Shown in pieces: positions 28,059 to 36,822 of a DNA stretch of 64,000 bases; position 1 is the first letter of the stretch, and the number at the start of each line of letters is the position of its first letter. The stretch lies in assembly GCA_963836605.1 (NCBI GenBank), contig CAWIKB010000011.1, positions 496,001 to 560,000 of the forward strand. Reading direction: 5' to 3'. Origin of the DNA: Bog-473 sp963836605 (GTDB taxonomy: Bacteria > Actinomycetota > Acidimicrobiia > Acidimicrobiales > RAAP-2). A program made the translations under genes and the position numbers. The notes below the pieces were generated by a model, which saw nothing but the letters and a program-made list of their open reading frames with translations, searched no databases and was not told where the DNA came from.

Positions 28059-29033
28059 TCAGTTCCGCTCCGCCAACCCTTCGAAGTGCCGTGCGAGCTC
28101 GTTGGCGTAGCGAAGGCCGAGGTACGCGCCGTGCTCGGCCACCCAGGTCGAGAAGGCGGTTCGGCCGGTGGCCGGACCGTCGGTGTCCGCCAGCCCCTGT
28201 GCCATCGTCCGATACTCCTCGCGGGTGAGCAGGACGTCGTGCAGCGCCAGGCCCAGCACACGGGAGAGCGCCGGCATGACGACGCCCGGCACATGGAGAA
28301 TGCGAGCCCGACTGCGGACGGCGTCGCGGACGGCCGTCACCAGTTCCACGAAGGTGGGACGTTCGGGCCCAACCGCATTGGTCACGCTGTCGTGCCGTTC
28401 GGCGCCCTTGTCGAGGCAGAGTCTCGCCAGGTCTTCGACATGGATGCCCCGGATTCGATAGTCGCCGCGGCCGCCCACGGCGAACACCGGAAGATGCCGG
28501 AACAGCCAGGCGATGTTGTTGATGAGTATCCCGTCGCCGCCGAAGAGAATGGCCGGGCGGAGGACGGCGTAGGAGACTTCGCTCTCCGCCAGAGCGCGCT
28601 CGACCAGTGCCTTGCCCCGGAAATAGGGCCACGGTGAGGCCACGCTGGGATGGGTGATGCTCAGGTGGACGATCCGCTGGACGCCGGCCCTCTTGGCGGC
28701 ATGAAACAGGGCGCGGGAGTTCGCAACGGCCAGATCGTGATCGATCCTCCCCCGCGCGAAGCGCACCCAATAGGTGTTGTACAGCGTGGTCGCCCCTTCG
28801 AGCGAAGCGACCAGGCCCAACTGGTCATCGAAGTCCAGCGGTGCCAACTCGATGGGCGAGTCCGCGGGCGCGCGCCCGGGATGCCCGGTCATCGTGCGGA
28901 CTCGCCGACCCGACGTGAGCAGCCTCTGCGCGATGGCGTGACCCGAATAGCTGAAGCCTCCGGTCACGACGTCGAGGCCGGTGTCGCCCGCGGGGTGAAC
29001 GTCCCCAACGGATGTGCGGGTGGGTGCCCTCAT
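28059..29033 (-). CDS. NAD(P)-dependent epimerase/NmrA-like protein
   Basis: A 324-residue extended short-chain dehydrogenase fold. The nucleotide motif is VVTGGFSYSGHAIAQRLL near residue 22, followed by RVRTMTGHPGR; there is no clear YxxxK pair, so it may be an atypical SDR rather than a canonical epimerase. The ATG at 29033 overlaps the TetR stop (ATGA): the two genes form one operon under the TetR operator at 29725. Its substrate cannot be deduced. It is probably the target, or one target, of the regulator. Confidence 0.75.
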   Translation of the reverse strand: MRAPTRTSVGDVHPAGDTGLDVVTGGFSYSGHAIAQRLLTSGRRVRTMTGHPGRAPADSPIELAPLDFDDQLGLVASLEGATTLYNTYWVRFARGRIDHDLAVANSRALFHAAKRAGVQRIVHLSITHPSVASPWPYFRGKALVERALAESEVSYAVLRPAILFGGDGILINNIAWLFRHLPVFAVGGRGDYRIRGIHVEDLARLCLDKGAERHDSVTNAVGPERPTFVELVTAVRDAVRSRARILHVPGVVMPALSRVLGLALHDVLLTREEYRTMAQGLADTDGPATGRTAFSTWVAEHGAYLGLRYANELARHFEGLAERN

Positions 29034-29683
29034 GTCGTCTCCTGGGGCGCTGTTGGTCCGGCCGGTGCGGCAAAGAGGCCGGCCAGGGCTTTGGCGTGGG
29101 CCAGCAGGCGCAGCGCGGGGTCCGGGTCGCCGTCAAGATGGGTGAGCATCTCGAGCCCGAGGTAGAGGGCCACCACGCCGTAGGCGACGTCGGCCGCCGG
29201 GACCACCGAACCGAGCGGGGTCTGATCGAGCAGATGTTCGATGGCCCGCTGGGTGAACTCGGTCCACGGTCCGATGCGGGCGGCGACGGCCGGACCGAGA
29301 CCGGGCGTCGAGGAGGCCCCGGCGATCATTTCGACCAGGACGGTGACGTAGCCGGCATCGAGATCCTGGCGGAATATCGCTGTGGCCACGTCCACCAGCT
29401 CGGTCGGCGAGCCGACGTCGGCTACGGCCGAACTGTAGTGCTCGAGCCGCTCTGCGCTCACCTGGTCGAGCGCGGCCAGCAGGAGGTTGGTGACCGAGCC
29501 GAAGTGATAGAAGATCAGCCCCTGGTTGGACCCGGCCCGATCGGCGATGGCCCGTGCGCTCGCACCTCCGTAGCCCTCCTCCTTCAGGGCCTCCGCCGCG
29601 GCCCCGACCAGGCGCTGGCGTGTCTCGGCCGAGCGAGAGGAGCCCGCCTCGTTCACGGAGCTCGGTGTACCGGATTTGGCCAT
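29030..29683 (-). CDS. TetR-family transcriptional regulator
   Basis: A 217-residue repressor. The N-terminal HTH reads TRQRLVGAAAEALKEEGYGG, then ASARAIADRAGSNQGLIFYHF, the classic TetR pattern; the rest is a helical ligand-binding/dimerisation domain. The ATG at 29683 fits the family start; an upstream in-frame start at 29740 would lie inside the operator. The gene is followed by the epimerase with stop-start overlap and preceded by a promoter and palindrome, suggesting it represses itself and the epimerase until an unknown ligand appears. Confidence 0.85.
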   Translation of the reverse strand: MAKSGTPSSVNEAGSSRSAETRQRLVGAAAEALKEEGYGGASARAIADRAGSNQGLIFYHFGSVTNLLLAALDQVSAERLEHYSSAVADVGSPTELVDVATAIFRQDLDAGYVTVLVEMIAGASSTPGLGPAVAARIGPWTEFTQRAIEHLLDQTPLGSVVPAADVAYGVVALYLGLEMLTHLDGDPDPALRLLAHAKALAGLFAAPAGPTAPQETT

Positions 29684-29724
29684 GGGTCCATCTTTCCCGA
29701 GCCACTCTTTTTTCCTGAGCTCTC

Positions 29725-29740
29725 TTGAGCAACTGCTCAA
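29725..29740 (-). promoter_or_regulatory. TetR operator: perfect 7-2-7 palindrome
   Basis: TTGAGCA-AC-TGCTCAA is a perfect inverted repeat located directly after the -10 element of the tetR promoter, where bound repressor would block RNA polymerase. A further half-site CGCTCAA lies at 29747-29753. Confidence 0.7.
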
Positions 29741-29769
29741 AGTATACGCTCAATCCGGTCACGGCGCAA
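29741..29769 (-). promoter_or_regulatory. Promoter of the tetR-epimerase operon
   Basis: On the minus strand, TTGCGC (29769-29764) and TATACT (29746-29741) are separated by exactly 17 nt, close to the sigma-70/SigA consensus. Transcription should start near 29734, inside the palindrome, giving a ~50-nt leader. Confidence 0.6.
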
Positions 29770-29839
29770 TCCCGGCTTGTCCATTGACGATGTGGCTTTC
29801 CCTACCCGGTCCCGGCGCCGGCCTCGCGGCTGCGGCCGC

Positions 29840-31138
29840 TCAGAGCGAGCGGGCTACTTCGGCGGCCGATTCGCCGGCGGCTTCGACCACCCGCTCGAGG
29901 AGGTCGTCGCTATGGGCCATGCCGGGGAACATGACCTCGTAGGGTCCCGGGGCCAGGGCGACCCCTCGGCGCAGCATGGCATGGAAGAACTGCGGGTACA
30001 CCCCGTTGCCGGCCCACTGGCACGCTGTCACGTAGTCGGTCGGGGCCGAGCCCCCCTGGTGCGGCGGGGCCAGGAAGAGGCCGATCAAGGGGCCCGCCGT
30101 GGGGGCGGTCACGTCGAGACCGCCGGCGCTGATGGCCTTGGTCAGAGCGGCCGCGAACGAAATCGCCCTGGCGCCCAGGTCGGCGTAGTCGCGCTCGGTC
30201 AGGTGGGAGAGCACGGCCAGGCCGGCCGCCGTGGCCAACGGGTTACCCGAGAGCGTTCCGGCCTGGTACACCGGGCCCTCCGGGGCCAGTTGGGCCAGGA
30301 GCTCCCGGCTCCCGGCGAAGGCCCCCACCGGCAGCCCTCCCCCGATGACCTTGCCGAAGCACCACAGGTCCGGCGTGACCCCCGACCAGGCGGTCGCGCC
30401 ACCGGGTCCCATCCGGAAGCCGGTGATGACCTCGTCGAAGATCAGCAGTGCCCCGACGTCGTCGCAGGCGGCGCGCAACCCGGACAGGAACTCGGGCTGG
30501 GGCGCGACCAGGTTCATGTTGGCCGCCACCGGTTCGACGATGACGCAGGCCACCTCGGGGCTCAACTCGGGGACCACGTTGTAGGGAACGACGGCGGTGG
30601 CCGCCACCGCGCCGGCCGACACGCCGGCCGATCCCGGCAGGCCGAGCATGGCCACGCCGCTCCCTCCGCCGGCCAGGAGGCCGTCGGAATGCCCGTGGTA
30701 GCAACCGTCGAACTTCACCACCAGGTCCCGACCGGTGGCGCCGCGGGCCAGGCGCACAGCACTCATGGCGGCCTCGGTCCCCGACGAGACCAGTCGCACC
30801 TGCTCGCAGGCGACCACCCGTTCGCAGATGGCCTCGGCCAGGAGCACTTCTCCGGGCGTGGGGGCCCCGAAGGTGGTGCCCAACACGGCCGCCGTGGCGA
30901 TGGCGTCGGTGACGACCGGATGGGCGTGGCCGAGAAGCACCGCCCCGTAGGACTGCACCAGATCGATGTAGCGGGCGCCGTCGGCATCGACCACGTAGGG
31001 GCCCTCGCCCCGCACCACGGTGTAGGGCGTCCCACCGACCGACGCGAAGGACCGGACGGGGGAGTCGACGCCGCCGGGGATGACCCGCACGGCCCGGGCG
31101 AACCATTCGGCGTTCGACGCCGACGACGCGTCACCCAC
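29840..31138 (-). CDS. hemL: Glutamate-1-semialdehyde 2,1-aminomutase
   Basis: PLP enzyme that converts glutamate-1-semialdehyde to 5-aminolevulinate, second step of the C5 heme pathway. 432 residues; FDEVITGFRMGPGG and the PLP-binding Lys in CFGKVIGGGLPVGAFAG are present, along with GCYHGHSDGLLAGGGSG. The GTG at 31138 overlaps the end of hemB by 8 nt; upstream in-frame codons belong to hemB. It is the last gene of the rex-hem operon. Confidence 0.95.
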   Translation of the reverse strand: MGDASSASNAEWFARAVRVIPGGVDSPVRSFASVGGTPYTVVRGEGPYVVDADGARYIDLVQSYGAVLLGHAHPVVTDAIATAAVLGTTFGAPTPGEVLLAEAICERVVACEQVRLVSSGTEAAMSAVRLARGATGRDLVVKFDGCYHGHSDGLLAGGGSGVAMLGLPGSAGVSAGAVAATAVVPYNVVPELSPEVACVIVEPVAANMNLVAPQPEFLSGLRAACDDVGALLIFDEVITGFRMGPGGATAWSGVTPDLWCFGKVIGGGLPVGAFAGSRELLAQLAPEGPVYQAGTLSGNPLATAAGLAVLSHLTERDYADLGARAISFAAALTKAISAGGLDVTAPTAGPLIGLFLAPPHQGGSAPTDYVTACQWAGNGVYPQFFHAMLRRGVALAPGPYEVMFPGMAHSDDLLERVVEAAGESAAEVARSL

Positions 31139-32156
31139 CGAGCGCCTCGGCCACCTCTGCTGCGAAGTAGGTGAGGATGAAATCCGCCCCGGCCCGCTTG
31201 AGGGCGACCAACTGCTCGAGCGCCACCGCCGGTCCATCGATCCATCCGGCGGCCGCGGCGGCCTGCACCATGGCGTACTCGCCGCTGACGTGGTACGCCG
31301 CCAGCGGCACGCGCACGGCGCGCCTGGCCTCAGCCAGGACGTCGAGCGACGTCATGGCCGGCTTGACCATGACCATGTCGGCCCCCTCGGACACGTCCTG
31401 GGCTATTTCGAGGAGTGCCTCCCGGCGATTGTGGGGGTCCTGCTGGTACGACCGGCGATCGCCCCCCCCGGCAATGGTCACGTCCACGGCGTCGCGGAAG
31501 GGTCCGTAGAGGGCGGACGCGTACTTGGCGGCGTAGGCCAGGATGGCGACCTGGTCATGACCTCCCGCATCGAGCGCGCCGCGCAGCGCGGCCACTTGCC
31601 CGTCCATCATGCCGCTCGGGGCCACCACGTCGGCCCCGGCGTCGGCCTGGGCCAGAGCGATCCGGCCGTAGAGCTCGAGGGTGGGATCGTTCAGCACCTC
31701 CCCGTCGGGCCCGAGCACGCCGCAGTGGCCGTGATCGGTGTACTCGTCGAGACACAGGTCGGCCATCAGCACCAGGTCGTCACCGACCGCGGCGCGCAGG
31801 GCGCGCAGAGCCCGTTGCACGATCCCCTCGGGATGCCACGCCTGCGTGCCGGTGGCGTCCTTCTCGACGGGGACGCCGAAGAGAATGAGCCCGGGGAGGC
31901 CGAGCGAGACCAGCCGCTTGGCTTCGATGACCAGTGAGTCGACGTTGTGCTGGACCTGGCCGGGCATCGACGCGATCGGCAGCGGCCCCTCGATCCCTTC
32001 CCGCACGAACAGCGGCGCGATCAGGTCGTCCACCCCGACGCGTGCCTCGGCCACCAGCCGGCGCAGGGCCGGGGTGCGGCGCAACCGGCGCAGCCGGCGG
32101 ACCGGGAACCCCGGTCGACCGGGCGGTGACGTTGCGGGTGTGGCGGCCGCTGCCAT
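31131..32156 (-). CDS. hemB: Delta-aminolevulinic acid dehydratase (porphobilinogen synthase)
   Basis: Condenses two 5-aminolevulinates to porphobilinogen. 341 residues with the Schiff-base lysines in AYAAKYASALYGPFRDA and MVMVKPAMTSLD. The metal-site segment reads LCLDEYTDHGHCGVLG, in which the Cys-rich zinc site of the zinc-dependent type is replaced by Asp and His/Cys, pointing to a Mg-type enzyme. The ATG at 32156 is 11 nt after the cobA-hemD stop. Confidence 0.95.
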   Translation of the reverse strand: MAAAATPATSPPGRPGFPVRRLRRLRRTPALRRLVAEARVGVDDLIAPLFVREGIEGPLPIASMPGQVQHNVDSLVIEAKRLVSLGLPGLILFGVPVEKDATGTQAWHPEGIVQRALRALRAAVGDDLVLMADLCLDEYTDHGHCGVLGPDGEVLNDPTLELYGRIALAQADAGADVVAPSGMMDGQVAALRGALDAGGHDQVAILAYAAKYASALYGPFRDAVDVTIAGGGDRRSYQQDPHNRREALLEIAQDVSEGADMVMVKPAMTSLDVLAEARRAVRVPLAAYHVSGEYAMVQAAAAAGWIDGPAVALEQLVALKRAGADFILTYFAAEVAEALGG

Positions 32157-32167
32157 GACGCTCAAGC

Positions 32168-33691
32168 CTACGAGTCGCCGGGGCGGGTGTCGGCCAGGTG
32201 GCCGATGAGGGTGGCGACGATCCCCTCGGTCGTGGGCCCGGAGGCCTCCGCGACGCCGGTCATCCCGAGCGCGCGTGCCGCGGCCGCGGTGGTCGGACCC
32301 ATGCACACGACCAGGCGTGGCACACGCAGCGGCCGCCCGTCGGGTCCTGCGAGGGCGGCAAAGGCCTGGGCCGACGAGGTCGCGGTAAAGGTCACCGCGT
32401 CGGCCCCGGCGACCCGGCCCAGGAGCTCGGGCTCCGGAGGGGGCAGCGCCACGGTCCGATAGGCGACCACGCGCCGAACCTCCCATCCCTTTCCGGCCAG
32501 CCCATCGGGGATGGTCGATGGTGCCAGGTCCCCGCAGGGGAACAGGACCCGGCCCTCACCGGACGTCCGGCCAACTGCGGGGAACTCCTCGACCAGCCCG
32601 GAGGCTCGATGGGCAGCCGGCACCAGATCGGGCTCGATGCCGGCCGCGCGCAATGCGTCGGCCGTGGCCGGACCCACCGCGGCGACGTGCGTCCGGCCCA
32701 CCTGCCGGGCATCGTGCAGGGCACCCACGAAGCGGTGCACGGCGTTGACCGAGGTCAGGACGACCCAGCGGTACTGCGGCATACCCGCGACGGCCTGCCG
32801 CAGGGCGGCCCCGCCGTCCGCCGCGTCCGTCTGGGTGGTCAGCGGGATCTCGATCGTCTCGGCTCCGGCCCGTCCGAGGGCCTCGAGCAACCCGCGGGCC
32901 CGCGGTCCCGATCGGGTGACCACGATGGTCCGACCCGAGAGCGGACCCGGCCGGCCGTCCAGGCCCCCGCGGATCCCCTCCTGCCCCAGTGCGGCAACCG
33001 GCCCGATCACGATCACCGCCGGTGACCCGAGCTCGACGTCGGAGAGGTGGTCCAAGGTCGTGCGCACGACGCGCTGCTCGGGCGTGGTGCCGCGCTCGAT
33101 CACCGCCGTCGGCGTCTCCCCTGGCTTGCCGCCACGGCGGAGGGCGTCGGCAATCTCGGCACGGGTCATCATTCCCATGAGGATGACCAGCGTTCCCTCG
33201 ACCTTGGCCAGCGCATCCCAGTCGACGCCACCGGGGGCGGCGGGATCCCCCACTCTCCCCGTGACCACAGTGACCGAAGAGGCCAGGCCCCGGTGGGTGA
33301 CGGGGATGCCGGCCGCGGCCGGCACGGCCAGGGCCGAGGAGACGCCGGGAACGATCTGCCAGGGCACGCCGGCCCGGGTCAGGACCTCGACCTCCTCGCC
33401 CCCGCGACCGAAGAGGAACGGATCCCCACCCTTCAATCGCACCACCACCGGCGCCCGTCTCCCGTGCGCGACGAGGAGTCGGTTGATCTCCTCCTGGCGC
33501 TCCGAGCTCGCTCCGGCGTCGGGTCGTTTCCCGACGTCGACCAGCTCGGCCCCAGGCGGCGCCAACTCAAGGAGCGCGGGATGCACCAGGCGGTCGTAGA
33601 TGACCACGTCGGCCTCGGCCAACAGCGTCGCCCCCCGCCGGGTCAACAGACCGGGGTCCCCGGGCCCGGCCCCCACGAGGTAGACGGTCAT
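32168..33691 (-). CDS. cobA-hemD: Uroporphyrinogen-III C-methyltransferase / uroporphyrinogen-III synthase fusion
   Basis: Bifunctional 507-residue protein. Residues 1-240 are a SAM-dependent methyltransferase (MTVYLVGAGPGDPGLLT, VVVRLKGGDPFLFGRGGEE, VPGVSSALAVPAAAGIPVTHRG), which makes precorrin-2 for siroheme/cobalamin. Residues ~260-500 are HemD (GRTIVVTRSGPRARGLLEAL, VVLTSVNAVHRF, VTFTATSSAQAF), which cyclises hydroxymethylbilane. Such CobA-HemD fusions are common in actinobacteria. ATG 33691 overlaps the hemC stop. Confidence 0.95.
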   Translation of the reverse strand: MTVYLVGAGPGDPGLLTRRGATLLAEADVVIYDRLVHPALLELAPPGAELVDVGKRPDAGASSERQEEINRLLVAHGRRAPVVVRLKGGDPFLFGRGGEEVEVLTRAGVPWQIVPGVSSALAVPAAAGIPVTHRGLASSVTVVTGRVGDPAAPGGVDWDALAKVEGTLVILMGMMTRAEIADALRRGGKPGETPTAVIERGTTPEQRVVRTTLDHLSDVELGSPAVIVIGPVAALGQEGIRGGLDGRPGPLSGRTIVVTRSGPRARGLLEALGRAGAETIEIPLTTQTDAADGGAALRQAVAGMPQYRWVVLTSVNAVHRFVGALHDARQVGRTHVAAVGPATADALRAAGIEPDLVPAAHRASGLVEEFPAVGRTSGEGRVLFPCGDLAPSTIPDGLAGKGWEVRRVVAYRTVALPPPEPELLGRVAGADAVTFTATSSAQAFAALAGPDGRPLRVPRLVVCMGPTTAAAARALGMTGVAEASGPTTEGIVATLIGHLADTRPGDS

Positions 33692-34635
33692 GGACCCCTC
33701 TCCGGAGGGGGCAGCGCCCGGGCCGCCTCCTCGAATCCGTCGAGGCCCGATCCCCCACCATCGACCAGGAGCGCCCGGGCCACGTCGGCACCCAGCCGTT
33801 CCGGATCGTCCCCGGTCCGCGCCATGCGGATGACCACCCGCCCATCGGCACCGGCCACCAGGCCGTGCAGCTCGAGGCGCGATGACTCCGGGTCCGAGCG
33901 GGCCCAGGCTCCGACGGGAACCGAGCAGCTCCCGCCCAGGACCGCCAGGACGGCCCGCTCGGCCCGCAGCGCCCGGTGCGTGGCCCGGTGATCGATGGAC
34001 GAGAGGAGGTCGCGCGTGGCGCCGTCGTCGGTCCGGCACTGCACCGCGATGGCACCTTGCCCGGCCTGGGGAAGGACGTCGAGGGGATCCAAAATATCGG
34101 TCAAGCGGGCGGTCCACCCGAGACGCTCCATGGCCGCCACGGCCACCACCACGGCCGTCACCGAACCGTCCTCGCCGCGACCCACCCGGCGCTCCATATT
34201 CCCCCTGACCTCGGTGAAACTCAGATCGGGACGCAGGTGGGCCAGCTGTGCCCGCCGCCGGGCCGAGCCGGTGGCAACGAGCGCGCCCGGAGGGAGGTCA
34301 GCCCAGCGGCATCCCACCAGCCCGTCACGGGGGTCGGCCCGCGGTGGCACCGCGCCGAGCACGAGCCCCTCGGGCATGACCGAGGTCATGTCCTTGGCGG
34401 AGTGGACGGCTGCGTGCGCGCGGCCGTCGGCGACCGCCGCTTCGACCTCGGTCACAAAGACGCCCTGCCCACCAATCTGGTCGAGCGGTGCGGCGAGGTC
34501 GTCGCCCCGGGTCCGCACCACCATGACCTCGACATGGGTGCCGGGCTGTCGGGCGCGCACCGCACCGGCCACCAACTCGGCCTGGCACAGCGCCAGCGGT
34601 GAGCCGCGGGTGGCCAGTCGGAGCGGGCCGGTCAC
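33688..34635 (-). CDS. hemC: Porphobilinogen deaminase (hydroxymethylbilane synthase)
   Basis: Polymerises four porphobilinogens using a dipyrromethane cofactor. 315 residues. LRLATRGSPLALCQAELVA at the N-terminus, VHSAKDMTSVMP (catalytic region), GNMERRV and the cofactor-binding Cys in LGGSCSVPVGAW are all seen. GTG start at 34635, 4 nt after the hemA stop. Normal length. Confidence 0.95.
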   Translation of the reverse strand: MTGPLRLATRGSPLALCQAELVAGAVRARQPGTHVEVMVVRTRGDDLAAPLDQIGGQGVFVTEVEAAVADGRAHAAVHSAKDMTSVMPEGLVLGAVPPRADPRDGLVGCRWADLPPGALVATGSARRRAQLAHLRPDLSFTEVRGNMERRVGRGEDGSVTAVVVAVAAMERLGWTARLTDILDPLDVLPQAGQGAIAVQCRTDDGATRDLLSSIDHRATHRALRAERAVLAVLGGSCSVPVGAWARSDPESSRLELHGLVAGADGRVVIRMARTGDDPERLGADVARALLVDGGGSGLDGFEEAARALPPPERGP

Positions 34636-34639
34636 GGGG

Positions 34640-35911
34640 CTAGAGGTCGAAGAGGATGCGCAAGGCTTCGACCAGACGTTCCCCCCGCGGGGAGCCCGCG
34701 GTCTCCTTCAAGACCATGGTGGGCTCGTGCAGCAACTTGGCCAAGGCCGCCCGTGTGGCGGCGTCCACCTGTTCCCACTCGGACTCGGTCAGGTCGGCCA
34801 ATTGGGCCCGACGCCGTTCGAGTTCCGACTCCCGCAAGGACTCGAGTCGGGCCCGCAACGCGGCGATGATGGGCGCCGCCCCGCGCTGGCGGCTGGCCGT
34901 CCGGTAGCGCTCCACCTCTTCGGCGACGATCTGCTGTGCCGCCAGGGACTCCTCACGTCGGTCACCGAGGGCTTCGGAGACCGAGACGCTCAAGGTATCC
35001 ATATCGAGCAGGGTGACCGCGCCGAGGGCGCCGACGGCCGGATCGACATTGCGCGGGACCCCCAGGTCGATCACCAGCATCGGACCGCCCACGCCGGAGA
35101 AGTGCGCCAAGGTGAGCACGTGCGACTCGGCAGCCACCGCGGCCACCACGACGTCAGCGCGGGCCAGTTCACGGTGGATCTCCTCGAGCGACGCCGCGCG
35201 CGGCTGGGGGCCCGGGCCGGCCTGGCGCACCATGTCCTCGGCGCGCGCCACCGACCGGTTGACCACCACAATGGAACTCGGGGCCGCTTCGGCCGGGATG
35301 TCGCAAAGGGCGCGGTAGACCCCCAGCCCCATTTCGCCGGCGCCGACCACGACCACCCGTTTGTCGTGCAATTCGAGGCCACTGGCGCCGCGGGCCACCG
35401 CCACCGCGGCATACGAGAAGGACGTCGTGCCCCGCGAAATACCCGTCTCGGTGCGGACACGCTTGCCGGTCTGGAGCGCGTGCTGGAAGAGGGCCGAGAG
35501 GACCGGCCCGGACATTCCCTCACCCTGGGCCTGCTCGAAGGCGCGCCGAACCTGGCCCACCACCTCGGTTTCCCCGAGCACCGTCGACTCGAGACCAGCG
35601 GTCACCGCGAACAGGTGGGCGGTCACGTCATCGTCGAAGCGGACGATGGCGCCCCCTTCGAGCTCAGCGGTCGAGACGCCGGAGTGTTCGGCCAGCACGT
35701 CGTAGATCTCGGCCACCGCGTCGTGGAAGCGGTCCACCACGGCATAGACCTCGGTCCGCAGGCAGGTCGAGAGGACCACCGTCTCCTGCAGGTTGCGGCA
35801 GTGCCGGAGCGAGCCCAGCACCTTGTGCAGATCGGCGTCGCTTATCGCCGCCGCTTCGAGCAACGAGAGGGGGGCCTGCTTGTGCTGGAGCCCTACGACG
35901 ACGACGGACAC
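34640..35911 (-). CDS. hemA: Glutamyl-tRNA reductase
   Basis: NADPH-dependent first enzyme of the C5 pathway. 423 residues. The N-terminal VVVVGLQHKQAPLSLLE and the catalytic Cys in LSTCLRTEVYAV (usual STCNR reads STCLR) are visible, then ETEVVGQVRRAFEQA and the NADPH-binding VVVGAGEMG. The GTG at 35911 has an excellent AGGAGGG ribosome-binding site. It lies 109 nt downstream of rex, the usual actinobacterial order, so redox control by Rex is plausible. Confidence 0.95.
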   Translation of the reverse strand: MSVVVVGLQHKQAPLSLLEAAAISDADLHKVLGSLRHCRNLQETVVLSTCLRTEVYAVVDRFHDAVAEIYDVLAEHSGVSTAELEGGAIVRFDDDVTAHLFAVTAGLESTVLGETEVVGQVRRAFEQAQGEGMSGPVLSALFQHALQTGKRVRTETGISRGTTSFSYAAVAVARGASGLELHDKRVVVVGAGEMGLGVYRALCDIPAEAAPSSIVVVNRSVARAEDMVRQAGPGPQPRAASLEEIHRELARADVVVAAVAAESHVLTLAHFSGVGGPMLVIDLGVPRNVDPAVGALGAVTLLDMDTLSVSVSEALGDRREESLAAQQIVAEEVERYRTASRQRGAAPIIAALRARLESLRESELERRRAQLADLTESEWEQVDAATRAALAKLLHEPTMVLKETAGSPRGERLVEALRILFDL

Positions 35912-36020
35912 GAATCCCTCCTGAGTGGGACCACAAGCTTGCCCGGCCTGGACCCGCGGTGCCAATCTCCCAGGCCCGGGCCCCGAACACGCCCTATCCC
36001 GTCGTCGATCCGTCCATCTC

Positions 36021-36746
36021 CTACGGGGCCGACAGGCCCAGGCCCACCGAGCGGATGCTGGGAACCCGATCCTCGACGGCCGCCCGATCTCGCTCCGGTC
36101 CGTCGCGCCGCGCCCGGTAGAACCCGAGCACCTGCAACTCGATGGAGAGGTCGACATAGCGCAGGTGGACGTGGGGGGGCACGGTGAGCACGCGTGGAGC
36201 GAAATTGAGGATGGAGGTCACACCGACCTGCACCAGGGTGTCCGCCACCTGCTGGGCCGCCCAGCCCGGCGTCGTGATGACCCCGATGGCGGGCCTCTCG
36301 GGCACCGGCAGGCTGGAGATCTCGTCCATGTGGCGCACCCGGATACCCCGGATCTCTTCGCCGACCACGGCGGGATCGACGTCGAAGAGGGCGATGACCT
36401 GAAATCCCCCTGACGCAAAGCCCTGGGAGTTGGTCAAGGCCCTCCCCAGGTTCCCGATGCCGACCACGGCCACCGGCCAATTCTCGTCCACGCCGAGGGC
36501 CCGATCGATCTGGGAGAGGAGGAACTCGGGGTCATACCCCGATCCCCGGGTGCCGAACGAGCCGAGGAGGGAAAGATCCTTGCGCACCTTGGCCGCGTTG
36601 ACCCGAGCCGACGTGGCGAGCTGCTCGGAGGAGACGGTCGAGACGCTGTTGCGCACCAGCTCGGCCAGAATGCGCTGGTAGACCGGAAGGCGTACCACGG
36701 TGGCCTCGGGAATCCGCTTCGAAGAGGAGGGGGATTCCGCACTCAC
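36021..36746 (-). CDS. rex: Redox-sensing repressor Rex
   Basis: NADH/NAD+-responsive repressor, 241 residues. The N-terminal winged helix has VYQRILAELVRN and AAKVRKDLSLLGSFGTRGSGYD; the Rossmann domain has VAVVGIGNLGRALTNSQGF. Ends in a typical domain-swap helix. No match to the TTGTGAA-type Rex operator is evident in the 76 nt upstream, so autoregulation is not shown. The GTG at 36746 was chosen, with TACCAT 8 nt upstream. It heads the heme operon rex-hemA-hemC-cobA/hemD-hemB-hemL. Confidence 0.94.
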   Translation of the reverse strand: MSAESPSSSKRIPEATVVRLPVYQRILAELVRNSVSTVSSEQLATSARVNAAKVRKDLSLLGSFGTRGSGYDPEFLLSQIDRALGVDENWPVAVVGIGNLGRALTNSQGFASGGFQVIALFDVDPAVVGEEIRGIRVRHMDEISSLPVPERPAIGVITTPGWAAQQVADTLVQVGVTSILNFAPRVLTVPPHVHLRYVDLSIELQVLGFYRARRDGPERDRAAVEDRVPSIRSVGLGLSAP

Positions 36747-36822
36747 GACTCGGGATGGTATCGACCGCCCCCGGCCCGACACCAAATCCCCGGACGGCCC
36801 AGGTTCGCGGATTCCGATGGCA

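Noticed and set aside
36747..36822. A Rex operator upstream of rex
   Set aside because: No TTGTGAA-type inverted repeat is present in the 76 nt.
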